A DNA stretch of 64,000 bases. It comes from Micromonospora sp. WMMA1363. GTDB taxonomy: Bacteria; Actinomycetota; Actinomycetes; Mycobacteriales; Micromonosporaceae. Numbering within the stretch: the first letter of the stretch is position 1; the number at the start of each line of letters is the position of its first letter. The stretch covers positions 4,270,001 through 4,334,000 of the forward strand of contig NZ_JAUALB010000001.1 of assembly GCF_030345795.1 (NCBI RefSeq), given 5' to 3'. This document shows, one piece after another, positions 24,052-33,193 of the stretch. Position numbers and translations under genes: made by a program. Below the pieces are notes generated by a model. It made no database searches and had not been told where the DNA came from. It saw only the letters and a program-made list of their open reading frames with translations.

Positions 24052-25938
24052 TCAGGCCGAGGGCAGCCAGGCGAGGCTCCGTGTGGTGACTGGGTCGTTG
24101 GCCTGCAGGCCCGCCTCCGACACGGTCCAGAGCACGCCGTCGACGAGCAGCGACCGGCTTACGGCATGCGACGGATGGGTCACCCGGCCCAGCTCGGTGA
24201 TCTTCTCGGCGGAGACCCGGAGCAGGCGTACACCCTCGTCGACCGGAACGGCGACCAGCCCGGTTTCCGGGTCGTGCAGGAAGGCGTGCGGGTCGTGTTC
24301 GGCGGACGACCATGCGCCGGGCAGGTGCCAGCGGTCCAGCCGGGTCGGCCCGGCCGGGTCGCGGACGTCGAAGAGCGACACCTGGACGCCCTGCACCCGC
24401 CCCCTTCGGTCGGCCTCCTGACCGACGCCGAGCAGCCGGCCCTCGGCGATCGGGTGGAGGTACGCGGAGTACCCGGTGATCTTCAGCTCTCCGGTCACCC
24501 GGGGCGTGGCGTGGTCGGTGAGGTCGAGAGCGTAGAGCGGGTCGGTCTGCCGGAAGGTCACCACGTACGCGGTGCCGCCGAGGTAGCGCACCGACCAGAT
24601 CCGCTCGCCCCGGCCCAGGCCGGTGACGGTGCCGACCGGCACCAGCGCGTTGCCCTCCCGGCGTAGCACATGCACGCCGGACTCGGAGGTGCGCTCGTCG
24701 ACGCCGGTGGTGGTGGCGGCCCGCAGGTGCCCCGCCCACTCCGACAGGGCGTACTGGTTGACGAGCCAGCCGGGCACCGAGCCGGCGGCCACGTAGCGGG
24801 GGCGACCGGTGACGCCGGTGTCGAACTGGTAGATGTCGGTGACGGGCCCGCCGGTCGGTCGCAGGCCGGGGCGTGCCGGTCGAGCGCCGTGTGCGATGCG
24901 CTGCCCGGCCAGGTACAGCGCCGTGCCGGTGCCGTAAACGGTGTCCGCGTCGGCGGCCACGCTGACCGGATCACCGTCGGCGAGCCGGTCTGCGGTGAGG
25001 TCGAAGCTGAGCACGGTCAGCACCGAGGAGCCGGTGCCGGTGGCCGGGCGGCTCAGTCGGTCGCAGCCGACCCGTCCGGCCCGCCGTTCCGGGCCGGCCG
25101 TCCACTCGTATGCCGGGAGCCACGCGTCGATTCCGGCGGCGGCGACGGCGGCCATGTTGGCGGTGGTCCGGGCCGCCTCGTCGGCGCCGGGCAGGTCGGG
25201 GAAGGTCACCCGGGCGCCGGACCGGACCACCACCCGTGCGGTGGCGCCCGTCTGGCGGGCGTCGACGGTGCGGCCCTGGACCTGGTACGTCCCGAGCACG
25301 CGGGGTGCGCCGGCCAGGTCGACCAGGACGAGCCGGGTGCCGGCGGGCGCGACGGCGGGGAGACGATCGGTGGCCACGGGCGTCCGTGGTCGGGGCAGTG
25401 TCACCACGTCGGTGAGCACGAGCGCGTGGTCACCGTGTAGCAGCAGATCGTGCTGCGCCCAACGGAGGTCGGCGTGGTCGCGGGCGAGGTCGAGTCGACC
25501 GGTGATCCGTCGCGTGGCGGGGTCGGCGACGCGGAGCACCCCGCCGGTGACCGTGACGATCCGTCGTCCGTCGGTCTTCACCAGGTCCGGCTCGTCGACG
25601 CCGCGCTCGTGGACGTTGGTCGTGGAGTGCTGCGGCGCGGCGGCGGTGTCCTGCGGCGCTCCGGCGGCCTGCGGCATGTCCTCGATCGCACGGCGGGCCG
25701 GCTGGGTCGTCTCGTCGTCGGCGAAGCCCCATGGGCGGACGTGTGCGGCGGTTGCGGCCCGTAGCTCGGCCAGCGCGTCGGCGCAGGAATCGAAGGAGAC
25801 CAGCCGGACCGGAGCGACCGGCCCGGCCGGTGTCGGCGGTGGTGCGACTCCCGGCGCCGCGGGCAGCGCGGCGCTGCCCGCGAGCAGGGTGAGGGCGAGC
25901 AGGGTGCCTGCGACGATGGTCTGCCGTGCCGGTGTCAT
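24052..25938 (-). CDS. Secreted beta-propeller domain protein
   Basis: A 628-residue exported protein. The N-terminal 30 residues form a Sec signal peptide (MTPARQTIVAG, then a hydrophobic LLALTLLAGSAALPA) without a lipobox cysteine. The mature part starts near FDSCADALAELR and carries TTNVHERGVDEPDLVKTDGR, the hallmark opening of the PF09826 beta-propeller family, with blade-like repeats through WLPSA at the end. The family is found in archaea, actinobacteria and firmicutes and lacks a defined function; surface scaffolding or binding is likely. ATG 25938 is chosen by the signal peptide. The long open frame upstream is antisense of other genes. Confidence 0.82.
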   Translation of the reverse strand: MTPARQTIVAGTLLALTLLAGSAALPAAPGVAPPPTPAGPVAPVRLVSFDSCADALAELRAATAAHVRPWGFADDETTQPARRAIEDMPQAAGAPQDTAAAPQHSTTNVHERGVDEPDLVKTDGRRIVTVTGGVLRVADPATRRITGRLDLARDHADLRWAQHDLLLHGDHALVLTDVVTLPRPRTPVATDRLPAVAPAGTRLVLVDLAGAPRVLGTYQVQGRTVDARQTGATARVVVRSGARVTFPDLPGADEAARTTANMAAVAAAGIDAWLPAYEWTAGPERRAGRVGCDRLSRPATGTGSSVLTVLSFDLTADRLADGDPVSVAADADTVYGTGTALYLAGQRIAHGARPARPGLRPTGGPVTDIYQFDTGVTGRPRYVAAGSVPGWLVNQYALSEWAGHLRAATTTGVDERTSESGVHVLRREGNALVPVGTVTGLGRGERIWSVRYLGGTAYVVTFRQTDPLYALDLTDHATPRVTGELKITGYSAYLHPIAEGRLLGVGQEADRRGRVQGVQVSLFDVRDPAGPTRLDRWHLPGAWSSAEHDPHAFLHDPETGLVAVPVDEGVRLLRVSAEKITELGRVTHPSHAVSRSLLVDGVLWTVSEAGLQANDPVTTRSLAWLPSA

Positions 25939-26063
25939 GCCCACTCGGACGCCCCGCGAGCCCCCCGGGGTTCCAAGGGGTTCCGTTGTTGACGCATTCG
26001 GTCGTGGGTGCATGCATTCGGTAGGGAAGGCCCCGCGGTTGCGCCCGGCCGGTGCCAGCCCGG

Positions 26064-26522
26064 TCAGCCGGCCGACGGACCGACGCCGGGGGACTCCACC
26101 AGCCGGGAGAGCACGATGGTGCTGCGGGTCGAGGTGACGAACGGCTCCGCCCGCAGCCGTTCCAGCGCCGCCTCCAGGTGGGCGATGTCGGCGGCGCGCA
26201 GGTGGACGAGGGCATCTGCCTCGCCGGACACGGTGTACGCGCCGACCACCTCGGGATGTCGGCGCGAGGCGACTCCGATCTGGGCGGGGGTGGTGCGACC
26301 GACGCAGAACAGCTCCACGAAGGCCTCGGTGGTCCACCCGACGGCGGCCGGGTCGACGACGGCCGTGAATCCCCGGATGACACCGGCCGCGCGGAGCCGG
26401 TCGACCCGTCGTTTGACCGCCGGAGCGGAGAGCGACACCCGTTGGCCGATGTCGGCGTACGAGGCTCGGGCGTCGGCGACGAGCAGCGCAATAATTCGCT
26501 GGTCTACCGCGTCGATCTGCAA
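26064..26522 (-). CDS. Lrp/AsnC family transcriptional regulator
   Basis: The 152-residue regulator has an N-terminal helix-turn-helix (IDAVDQRIIALLVADARASY, then SLSAPAVKRRVDRLRAAGVI) and a C-terminal RAM/ACT-like effector domain (EVVGAYTVSGEADALVHLRA). Lrp-type proteins sense amino acids as octamers. It is divergent from the dimethylargininase gene with about 68 bp between starts, so that gene is the likely target and an arginine-related ligand is a reasonable guess. TTG 26522 is preferred because GGAGG lies 7 nt upstream. A longer TTG start at 26543 is possible. Confidence 0.88.
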   Translation of the reverse strand: MQIDAVDQRIIALLVADARASYADIGQRVSLSAPAVKRRVDRLRAAGVIRGFTAVVDPAAVGWTTEAFVELFCVGRTTPAQIGVASRRHPEVVGAYTVSGEADALVHLRAADIAHLEAALERLRAEPFVTSTRSTIVLSRLVESPGVGPSAG

Positions 26523-26576
26523 CGTTCCGCCTCCGGCAAGCAATGGTTGTGGCTGTTAGCGACGATCCACGGTACC

Positions 26577-26582
26577 TACCCT
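26577..26582 (+). promoter_or_regulatory. Candidate -10 box TACCCT for leaderless dimethylargininase mRNA
   Basis: TACCCT ends 8 nt before the GTG start and no ribosome site precedes that GTG. A weak -35-like TTAGCG lies 16 nt upstream. The promoter sits in the 68-bp gap facing the Lrp gene. Confidence 0.45.
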
Positions 26583-26590
26583 TGGTCACC

Positions 26591-27415
26591 GTGAACCAGC
26601 AGCGAGTGCCACGAAAGCGGACATATCTCATGTGCTCGCCTGAGTACTTCGCGGTCGAGTACGCGATCAACCCGTGGATGGACGTCACCACCACGGTCGA
26701 CGTGGGGTTGGCGGTCAAGCAGTGGGACCGGCTGCGTGAGACTCTGGTGGGGCTCGGCCACGAGGTGTACCAGCTGCCCCCCGAGCCGGGCCTGCCCGAC
26801 ATGGTGTTCGCGGCCAACGGCGCGATCGTCGTCGACGGCGCGGTGTACGGGGCACAGTTCAAGCACGAGCAGCGGACCGCCGAGGCTGCCGCCCACCGGG
26901 CCTTCTACCAGGCGCAGGGCTGGCGGTTCATCGCCCCGACCGTGACCAACGAGGGTGAGGGCGACTTCGCGTACCTGCCGGAGGCACACGGCGGCCTGGT
27001 CCTCGCCGGATACGGTTTCCGCACCGAACCGGCCGCGCACGCCGAGGCCCAGGAGGCGCTCAGCCGTCCGGTGGTCTCGCTGCACCTGGTCGATCCCCGC
27101 TTCTACCACCTGGACGTGGCGCTCGCCTCGATCGACGACACCAACATCGTCTACTACCCGGGAGCCTTCTCCACCGCCAGCCAGAAGGTGCTCGCCCAGC
27201 TGTTTCCGTACGCGGTCCTCGCCGACGACGCCGACGCGCTCGCCTTCGGCCTGAACCTGGTCAGCGACGGATGCAACGTCGTCCTCAACAGCGCGGCGAC
27301 CGGGTTGGCCGGCAAGCTGAAAGCCACCGGTTACCAGCCGGTGCCGGTCGAGCTTGCCGAGCTCAGGAAGGGGGGCGGCAGCGTGAAGTGCTGCGTCGCG
27401 GAGCTACGGCGCTAA
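26591..27415 (+). CDS. ddaH: Dimethylargininase (DDAH-type amidinohydrolase)
   Basis: The 274-residue guanidino-modifying enzyme has the pentein-fold catalytic set. Acidic substrate-side residues are near LPDMVFAANGA and NEGEGDFAYLPEA, the catalytic His is in DPRFYHLDVALASI, and the nucleophilic Cys is in GGGSVKCCVAEL at the C-terminus. The family hydrolyses methylated arginines to citrulline; some members prefer arginine or are amidinotransferases, so substrate is inferred. GTG 26591 is chosen from a TACCCT box 8 nt upstream. An upstream in-frame start would add 16 residues. Divergent from an Lrp regulator and followed by a compact terminator. Confidence 0.83.
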   Translation: MNQQRVPRKRTYLMCSPEYFAVEYAINPWMDVTTTVDVGLAVKQWDRLRETLVGLGHEVYQLPPEPGLPDMVFAANGAIVVDGAVYGAQFKHEQRTAEAAAHRAFYQAQGWRFIAPTVTNEGEGDFAYLPEAHGGLVLAGYGFRTEPAAHAEAQEALSRPVVSLHLVDPRFYHLDVALASIDDTNIVYYPGAFSTASQKVLAQLFPYAVLADDADALAFGLNLVSDGCNVVLNSAATGLAGKLKATGYQPVPVELAELRKGGGSVKCCVAELRR

Positions 27416-27432
27416 CCCACCCGACGGGTGGG
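27416..27432. terminator. Compact terminator hairpin
   Basis: CCCACCC-GAC-GGGTGGG directly follows the dimethylargininase stop codon. Confidence 0.7.
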
Positions 27433-27475
27433 CCGCCTCTCCGAGCAGGCCGGCCCGTGGCGATCCCGGGGCCGC

Positions 27476-28681
27476 TCAGCCGAGCGTGGCCAGCTCGGTG
27501 ATGAGAACGTTGGACAGGACCTGGCCGTCCATCTGGACCTCGCGGAGGTACCACTTCTGCTGCGGGGTGCGTGGCTGGTTGAACTGCCACGCACCCCGCG
27601 GGCTGTCGATTTGACCGATCCTGCCGAGCGCGAGATTCACCTGTTGCGGGGTGGGCGTCTCGCCGGCGATCCGGATCGCCTGGTCGAGCACCTGCCCGGC
27701 ATCGTACGACGCCATGGCGTAGGTGGTCGGCGAGATGCCGTGCTTCTTGCGGTACGTCGACGCGAAGAGGCGGTTCGCCGCGTTGTTGATGTCGGCGGAG
27801 TAGTTCAGCGCGGTCTGGATGCCCAGCGCGTTCTCCGGCGTGCTGCGGAAGCTTTTCAGTACCTCCCCCTCGGTGAGGAAGCCGGGTGCGTAGACGCGGC
27901 CGGTGAACCCGGCGCCGCGTAGCTGTTTGATGAACTCGACCGCCGGCTGGCCGTGATAGAAGCAGAAGATCGCGTCGGGCTTGCGGCCGAGCGCCTTCTT
28001 GATGTCCTGGTCGTAGGCACTCTTGCCCGGGGCGCCGGTGTGGTTCGCGGTCCAGGTTACCGGGTCCTCGATCCGGGAGTCGGACGCGCCGAACTCCTGC
28101 CGGAAGCCCCGCAGCACGTCCTGGCTGGCCGGGGCTTCCGGCATGATGATCGCCAGACGCGTCGACCTCGAAAGGCGGTTCCGCAGGTAGCGGCCCATTG
28201 CCCGGGCGGCCTCGTCCAGTACGTACGACGTCCGCCAGATGTAGACGACGCTCTGCAGGCTGGTCGGCGAGGCGTTGGAACCGACCAGCGGTACCCGGGC
28301 CTGTTCGACGGTGTCCCGGACGCCGAGCATGACGTCCGTGCCGGCCACCCCGGTGAGGGCCAGCACGCCCTGCTTCAGCAGCTCGTCGACGGCGGCCTTG
28401 CCGGACTTCACGGTGTCGCCCTCGTCGGCGATGAGCAGCTCGGTGGGGTGGCCGCCCAGCCGCCCCTCGTTCAGCTCGAGGAAGAGCTGGAACCCATTGA
28501 TCATTTCCTCGCCGATGGCCTTGAGGCCGCCGGCCTGCGGCGCGACGAGCCCGATTTTGATCGGCCCCAGCTCCGGGTCGGATCTGGTGTCGGTGGCGCC
28601 GGTGCCGCATCCGGCCACGAGTCCGGCCGTACCGGCGGCGGCCAGCAGTTGAACGACTCGCCTGCGGTTCATCTGCGACAC
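27476..28681 (-). CDS. Branched-chain-amino-acid-type ABC substrate-binding lipoprotein (orphan)
   Basis: The 401 residues start with VSQMNRRRVVQLLAAAGTAG and a lipobox LVAGC, then the receptor family Peripla_BP_6 pattern: IKIGLVAPQAGGLKAIGEEM, LLIADEGDTVKSGKAAVDEL, VPLVGSNASPTSL, RTSYVLDEAARAMG, DAIFCFYHGQPAVEFIKQL and YDAGQVLDQAI. It should be a membrane-tethered binding protein for an amino acid or similar small ligand. GTG 28681 has GGAGG 6 nt upstream. No permease or ATPase gene adjoins it, so it may work with a distant transporter or as a receptor. A twin-arginine-like RRR near the signal is weak evidence for Tat export. Confidence 0.82.
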   Translation of the reverse strand: MSQMNRRRVVQLLAAAGTAGLVAGCGTGATDTRSDPELGPIKIGLVAPQAGGLKAIGEEMINGFQLFLELNEGRLGGHPTELLIADEGDTVKSGKAAVDELLKQGVLALTGVAGTDVMLGVRDTVEQARVPLVGSNASPTSLQSVVYIWRTSYVLDEAARAMGRYLRNRLSRSTRLAIIMPEAPASQDVLRGFRQEFGASDSRIEDPVTWTANHTGAPGKSAYDQDIKKALGRKPDAIFCFYHGQPAVEFIKQLRGAGFTGRVYAPGFLTEGEVLKSFRSTPENALGIQTALNYSADINNAANRLFASTYRKKHGISPTTYAMASYDAGQVLDQAIRIAGETPTPQQVNLALGRIGQIDSPRGAWQFNQPRTPQQKWYLREVQMDGQVLSNVLITELATLG

Positions 28682-28755
28682 CAGGTTCCTCCAGAAGCGC
28701 ACCGGGCGGTTCTGCCCTCCGGCGTTCTACCTGCTTCGCGACGCTCCGTCAATGC

Positions 28756-29553
28756 TTAATGATCTTCACGCAGCGACCGCAACGCAGTGGCAACATCCGG
28801 CCAGGCCGCCGACTCGGGGTCAATGAGACCGAAGTGTTCGCAAAAGGGCAGTTCAATGAGGCGGATGTCGCTCCCGGCGGCCTGTGCCGCAGTGACGAAC
28901 TCCCGGCTCATCCCCACCGGCACCTGTCGGTCGAGCGTGCCATGCATGACTACGATCCGTGATCGCATGGGCACCAGCCTTCGTGGATCACAGGCCGCGT
29001 ACCGGTCCGGCACGTCGGCCGGGCCGCCGCCGAGCAGCGCCGCCACCGCACCGGAGTCCAGGCCCAGCCGGTACGCCGCGGCGAGGTCCGACACCGGCGC
29101 CAGGGCCAGCACCGCAGCGACGGTGGCCGGTGCGGTCGCCGCCGCGTACAGGGCGAGGTGCCCGCCGGCCGAGTGACCGACGAGGATCGGCGGGCCGGTG
29201 GTCACCTGGCCGGGCATCGCCTCGGCCGCCAGGTGCGGCAACGCGGTCACCCCGGCCAGGACGTCGGTCAGGGTCCCGGGCCAGCCGCCGCCGGGCTGCC
29301 CGGTCCGGCGGTACTCCAACTGCGCCACCGGGTGGCCGAGCGCGGCGAGCGCGCTCGACATGGGTCCGGTGTGCCGCCGGTCGTACGTCGCCCGCCAGAA
29401 GCCGCCGTGCACCACGACCACCAACGGCCGGGCCGGTCCGGTGCCGGCCGGTCGGCGCAGGTCCGCGACCTGGTCCGGGTGGTCGCCGTAGGCGACGGTG
29501 ACCTCCGGGGCCGGCGCGGGGCGGCTGAGTACGGCACGCGGATCGCTGGGCAC
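28756..29553 (-). CDS. Alpha/beta hydrolase (kynurenine formamidase-like)
   Basis: A 265-residue soluble hydrolase with the oxyanion HGGFW (about 49-53), a nucleophile elbow GHSAGGHLALYAA (Ser near 125), MHGTLDRQVPVGMS carrying the acid, and a C-terminal His in LPFCEHFGLIDPE. The HGGFWR motif resembles kynurenine formamidases and carboxylesterases, but the true substrate is unknown. GTG 29553 lies 7 nt after TACCGT and lacks a ribosome site, suggesting leaderless expression. It is divergent from the bpa gene by 90 bp. Confidence 0.82.
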   Translation of the reverse strand: MPSDPRAVLSRPAPAPEVTVAYGDHPDQVADLRRPAGTGPARPLVVVVHGGFWRATYDRRHTGPMSSALAALGHPVAQLEYRRTGQPGGGWPGTLTDVLAGVTALPHLAAEAMPGQVTTGPPILVGHSAGGHLALYAAATAPATVAAVLALAPVSDLAAAYRLGLDSGAVAALLGGGPADVPDRYAACDPRRLVPMRSRIVVMHGTLDRQVPVGMSREFVTAAQAAGSDIRLIELPFCEHFGLIDPESAAWPDVATALRSLREDH

Positions 29554-29643
29554 GTCCGCGACGGTAGCGTGTCGCGGGCCACGATTCGCCGACGGTGGCT
29601 CCCCGAGGCGCATCCGCGGACGCAGCTGGGTAAAGATGGTCCC

Positions 29644-30237
29644 ATGACCGAAGCGCACTCCGCTGGACAGAACGACGAGCCGGGCCGGGACGGCACCGGT
29701 CACTCCGGCACCGTGGTGGTGGTCGGGCCCGACGGCCGACCGGTCGGCACGGTGCAGACCGAGGAGGGGCAGGGCGAGGACCCGGCCCGTCTGGTCGAGC
29801 AGCCGGCCAAGGTGATGCGGATCGGCAGCATGATCAAGCAGCTGTTGGAGGAGGTCAAGGCCGCGCCGCTGGACGATGCCAGCCGGCAGCGCATGCGGGA
29901 GATCCACGAGCGGTCGATCGTCGAGCTCAAGGAGGGGCTCGCCCCCGAGCTGCGTGAGGAGTTGGAGCGCATCTCGCTGCCGTTCACCGAGCAGAAGGCA
30001 CCCAGCGAGGGTGAGCTGCGGATCGCGCACGCGCAGCTCGTGGGCTGGCTGGAGGGGCTGTTCCACGGCATCCAGGCGGCCCTGGTCGCTCAGCAGATGG
30101 CGGCACGGGTGCAGCTGGAACAGATGCGCTCCGGCCGGCACGCGCTGCCCAGCGGGCCGGGCGGGATAGCCCCGGGGATGCCCGGCCTGGGCCAGCCGTC
30201 GAACGGAGAGGGGCACGGCACCGGGCAGTACCTCTGA
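29644..30237 (+). CDS. bpa: Bacterial proteasome activator Bpa
   Basis: The 197-residue protein forms a dodecameric ring that opens the 20S proteasome independently of ATP and Pup. A disordered acidic N-terminus (1-50) precedes a four-helix core (KVMRIGSMIKQLLEEVKAAP, then RMREIHERSIVELKEGLAPEL, SEGELRIAHAQLVGWLEGLF, AALVAQQMAARVQLEQM). A flexible Gly/Pro tail ends in GQYL, the HbYX-like motif that docks into the proteasome alpha ring. This supports a proteasome-bearing actinobacterium. It is followed by a long terminator shared with the convergent HAD genes. Confidence 0.93.
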   Translation: MTEAHSAGQNDEPGRDGTGHSGTVVVVGPDGRPVGTVQTEEGQGEDPARLVEQPAKVMRIGSMIKQLLEEVKAAPLDDASRQRMREIHERSIVELKEGLAPELREELERISLPFTEQKAPSEGELRIAHAQLVGWLEGLFHGIQAALVAQQMAARVQLEQMRSGRHALPSGPGGIAPGMPGLGQPSNGEGHGTGQYL

Positions 30238-30240
30238 GCG

Positions 30241-30271
30241 CTGAGCGGCTGGCCGTGGGCCGGCCGCTCAG
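30241..30271. terminator. Bidirectional terminator, 14-bp stem
   Basis: CTGAGCGGCTGGCC and GGCCGGCCGCTCAG, loop GTG, pair along 14 positions with one G-U. It spans the gap between bpa and the convergent HAD gene, including the latter's stop codon. Confidence 0.8.
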
Positions 30272-31080
30272 CCCAGCCCGAAGACCTGCTCCAGGTACGC
30301 CGCCACCCCGTCGGCGGTGTTCGCAGCGGTAACCTCGTCGGCGATATCCAGTACGGCGCGGTGCGCGTTGGCGACCGCGACGCCCCGGCCGGCCCAGGTG
30401 AGCATCGGTACGTCGTTGGGCATGTCGCCGAAGGCCAGCACGCCGATGGCGTCGATCTCGCGCCTGGAGCAGTACCAGGCCAGGCCGGCCGCCTTGGTCA
30501 CGCCAGCCGCGGAGATCTCGACCAGCCCCGAGTACGACGAGTGTGTTGCCTCCGCCAGCCCCGCCAGCGCCCCGGCGACCAGCGCGACGAACGCGTCCGG
30601 GTCCTGCGTCCCGGCGCGGGCCAACAGCTTGACCGCAGGCGCCGCGAGTAGCTCCTCCGGGGTCTCGACCGCCCGGATCGCGCCGTGGTCGGCGTCCCAG
30701 CGCAGCGGGTAGTGCGTCTCGTGCCGCATCTCCCGACTGTCGACGATCTCCACTGCGAAACTGACCCCGGGCACCTCGGCACGGAGCCGCCGGGCCACCT
30801 CGGCGAGTAGCTCGGGGGCGAGCGGGTCGGCGCGGAGCACCTCGTCCGCCGCCGGGTCGTAGACCACGGCGCCGTTGGCGCAGATCGCCGGCAACGGCTC
30901 GGCCAGCTGGTCGTACACCAGCTTGAGCCAGCGGATGGGGCGGCCGGTGACCAGCACGACCGGCGTACCCCGCGCGGAGATCCGGGCCAGCACCTCGGCG
31001 GTACGCGGACTCAACGTCCAGTCGTCGCGGAGCAGTGTGCCGTCGATGTCCGTGGCGACCAGCCGGGGTGCCTCTCCCAT
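30268..31080 (-). CDS. HAD family (Cof-type) phosphatase
   Basis: A 270-residue HAD hydrolase of subclass IIB. Motif I is VATDIDGTLLRDD (9-21), motif II LVTGRP (about 43-48), motif III Lys lies in the KAAGLAWY area, and motif IV is AFGDMPNDVPML (about 216-227). The alpha/beta cap lies between motifs II and III. Cof-type enzymes dephosphorylate sugar phosphates, pyridoxal phosphate or flavin precursors; the substrate is not predictable. Its ATG overlaps the stop of the upstream paralog by one base (TGATG), so the pair is translationally coupled. Confidence 0.87.
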   Translation of the reverse strand: MGEAPRLVATDIDGTLLRDDWTLSPRTAEVLARISARGTPVVLVTGRPIRWLKLVYDQLAEPLPAICANGAVVYDPAADEVLRADPLAPELLAEVARRLRAEVPGVSFAVEIVDSREMRHETHYPLRWDADHGAIRAVETPEELLAAPAVKLLARAGTQDPDAFVALVAGALAGLAEATHSSYSGLVEISAAGVTKAAGLAWYCSRREIDAIGVLAFGDMPNDVPMLTWAGRGVAVANAHRAVLDIADEVTAANTADGVAAYLEQVFGLG

Positions 31081-31901
31081 CAGCGGGAGAGTAGTCGATC
31101 GAGGTAGACCGCCACCCCGTCGTCGTCGTTGCGCAGGGTGGTCTCGTCAGCGGCGGCCCGGACCGCCGGGTGGGCGTTGGCGACCGCCACCCGCGCCCAC
31201 CCGGCCCAGGAGAACATCGGCAGGTCGTTGGGCTGATCGCCGAAGACGAGCACCTCTGCAGGGTCGACGCCGAGCCGCTCCGCCACCACGGTGAGCCCGG
31301 TCGCCTTGTCGACGCCGGGCGGGCAGATCTCCACGAAGCCGAGCCCGGCCTGGGTGAGGGTCGCGACCTGCGGCGAGACGATCTGTCGGGCCACCTCGAG
31401 CAGTTCGTCGACGTGGTGGTCCGCGGTTCGGGCGAACGCCTTGATCACATCGATGGAGAGACACTCGGTGCGGCTGCGCGCCTCGAATCGGTCCTGGTAC
31501 GGCCAGCCTGGGTGGTAGTCGCCCCAGAGCGGCGCGTCGTGCTCGTCCGACGCCTCCACCATCACGGTCAGCGGCCCGACCTCGGCCTCCAACGCGGCCA
31601 ACAGCTCGGCCAGGACGGCGCCGGAGAGGCGCTCGTCGCGCAGCACCACCGGCCCGGCCGGATCGCTCTGGTCGACGACCCGGCCGCCACCGGCCATCAC
31701 CAGAAAGTCCGCGGCGCGGATGTCGTTGCGGGTCAGCTCCGTCAGGCGGGGGCCGCGACCGGTCGCGCCGATCACCGGGATGCCGGCGGCCCGCACCCGG
31801 TCGAGCACCCCGTGGGTGTACGCGGAGACGGTCTCGTCGCTTCGGACGAGCGTGCCGTCCAAGTCGGTGGCGATCAGCTTGGGCAGGCCCGGGCGGGTCA
31901 T
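31080..31901 (-). CDS. HAD family (Cof-type) phosphatase, paralog
   Basis: The 273 residues show the same fold as the downstream gene: IATDLDGTLVRSDE (motif I), GATGRGPRL (motif II), KATGLTVVAERLG (motif III) and LVFGDQPNDLPMFSWAG (motif IV). ATG 31901 has GGAGGAGCG immediately upstream, a strong ribosome site. The two genes probably arose by duplication. They form a two-gene operon ending at the hairpin 30241-30271. Substrate unknown. Confidence 0.87.
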   Translation of the reverse strand: MTRPGLPKLIATDLDGTLVRSDETVSAYTHGVLDRVRAAGIPVIGATGRGPRLTELTRNDIRAADFLVMAGGGRVVDQSDPAGPVVLRDERLSGAVLAELLAALEAEVGPLTVMVEASDEHDAPLWGDYHPGWPYQDRFEARSRTECLSIDVIKAFARTADHHVDELLEVARQIVSPQVATLTQAGLGFVEICPPGVDKATGLTVVAERLGVDPAEVLVFGDQPNDLPMFSWAGWARVAVANAHPAVRAAADETTLRNDDDGVAVYLDRLLSR

Positions 31902-32178
31902 CGCTCCTCCTTCGCCCGCCGCCGTCGCGGCCAGCCGTTCCGGTCGTGTGACCCGGCATGACGGCGGGCAGCAACCGTACCTCGCGCAACGGGTCGCAAC
32001 CATGGCGATCAGACGAATCCGGTGCCAACGGGGAACGACGTGCCTGTGGTGACCGAAGGTGCCAGGTCGGCGGCGAGCGGCAGGCCGGCGGCGGTGGCTG
32101 CCGAACGCGGCGCCGGCGGGGACACGACGTGCGTGACGCCACCCTGGGATACCCGGCCCTGGCGCCGCCCGTCCAGGC
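31902..32178. other. Intergenic, no gene recognised
   Basis: 277 bp between the HAD operon start and the end of the next leftward gene. It should hold the HAD promoter. I see no clear hairpin, repeat or coding frame. Confidence 0.4.
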
Positions 32179-32898
32179 TCAGGCCGGCGGTTCCGGGCGG
32201 GCGAACGGGACGGCTGGCCCGACGGTGAGGTCGGCGGGGGGCGGCAGGGCGTCGTCCGGGTCGGCCCGCCGGGAGCGGCTCCGCCGGACCGGCGGGACCG
32301 GCTCCCCGCCCTGCGCCTCGGCGTCGGGTGCGGCGGCCGTCGGGATGATCAGCAGCGCCGCCCCGAAGAACACGCAGGCCAGGAACGCGGTGACCAGACC
32401 GCGGCCGTACCCGATCTCCAACCCGGCCTGCTCGCCGTAGTAGACGGCGCGTGGATCACTGTCGGCCACCGTCGTGGCGGCGGCGGCCAGCATGGTCAGC
32501 AACGCCCCGGCCAGGGCCAGGCCGCCGACGCGAGCGTTCGGCCGGACGACCCCGGTGCCACGTAGCGCGAGTGCGACGGCCGCGACGAGTGCGAGCAGGC
32601 CGGCCAGGTACGCGGCGCCGAAGCCACCAACGTCCGAGACTCCCTCGGGGACCCGGATCTGTTGGCCACTGGGCCCGGCGTTGGGGAAGGTCAGCAGCAC
32701 CCACTCCCCGATCAGGGACGCCAGGCCGGCGGCCGCGCCGAGGCCGGCGAAAGCGAGCGGCAGGTGCCGGTCCCGGGCGAGTCCGGCGAGCAGCCGCCGG
32801 GGCCGGCCGGACGGCCGCTGATCCACTCCGCCCCACTCCACGACGGCGGTGCCGTCGGACCGGTCGTCCTGCCGGGGGATGGGGAGATCCTGGGACAT
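32179..32898 (-). CDS. Four-helix membrane protein of unknown function
   Basis: The 239 residues comprise a polar N-terminus (about 1-45), four predicted membrane helices (LPLAFAGLGAAAGLASLIGE, AAYLAGLLALVAAVALAL, GGLALAGALLTMLAAAATTV, RGLVTAFLACVFFGAALLI) and a charged, proline-rich C-terminal tail of about 50 residues. A short extracytoplasmic loop contains DSDPRAVYYGEQAG. I do not recognise a named family. The gene is alone, divergent from the zincin gene about 295 bp away. Confidence 0.65.
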   Translation of the reverse strand: MSQDLPIPRQDDRSDGTAVVEWGGVDQRPSGRPRRLLAGLARDRHLPLAFAGLGAAAGLASLIGEWVLLTFPNAGPSGQQIRVPEGVSDVGGFGAAYLAGLLALVAAVALALRGTGVVRPNARVGGLALAGALLTMLAAAATTVADSDPRAVYYGEQAGLEIGYGRGLVTAFLACVFFGAALLIIPTAAAPDAEAQGGEPVPPVRRSRSRRADPDDALPPPADLTVGPAVPFARPEPPA

Positions 32899-33193
32899 CG
32901 GGACACCCTTCCGCGCTGAACGCCCGTCCCGTCAGGGCTGGTCGGTGCGGGTCGGGACAGGCGCCGAGGCCTGAGCAGAATCATGACACAGCCGACGGTC
33001 GGGCGGGCGGCGCCCGACCCGCCCGGCCGCGCCCACACCGTACGTTTGCGCGTCGCAGGTTCGGGTGACGAGCCGCGGATGCACGGGAAGAGCCGCCACG
33101 GCGGCGGACGGCGGCCTCGTCCCGCGACGTGTGCCCTGCCGGCTCGGCGTGCGGGATCTTGAGTTGCGGCGGGGCGCGGGCAGAATGGGCGGT

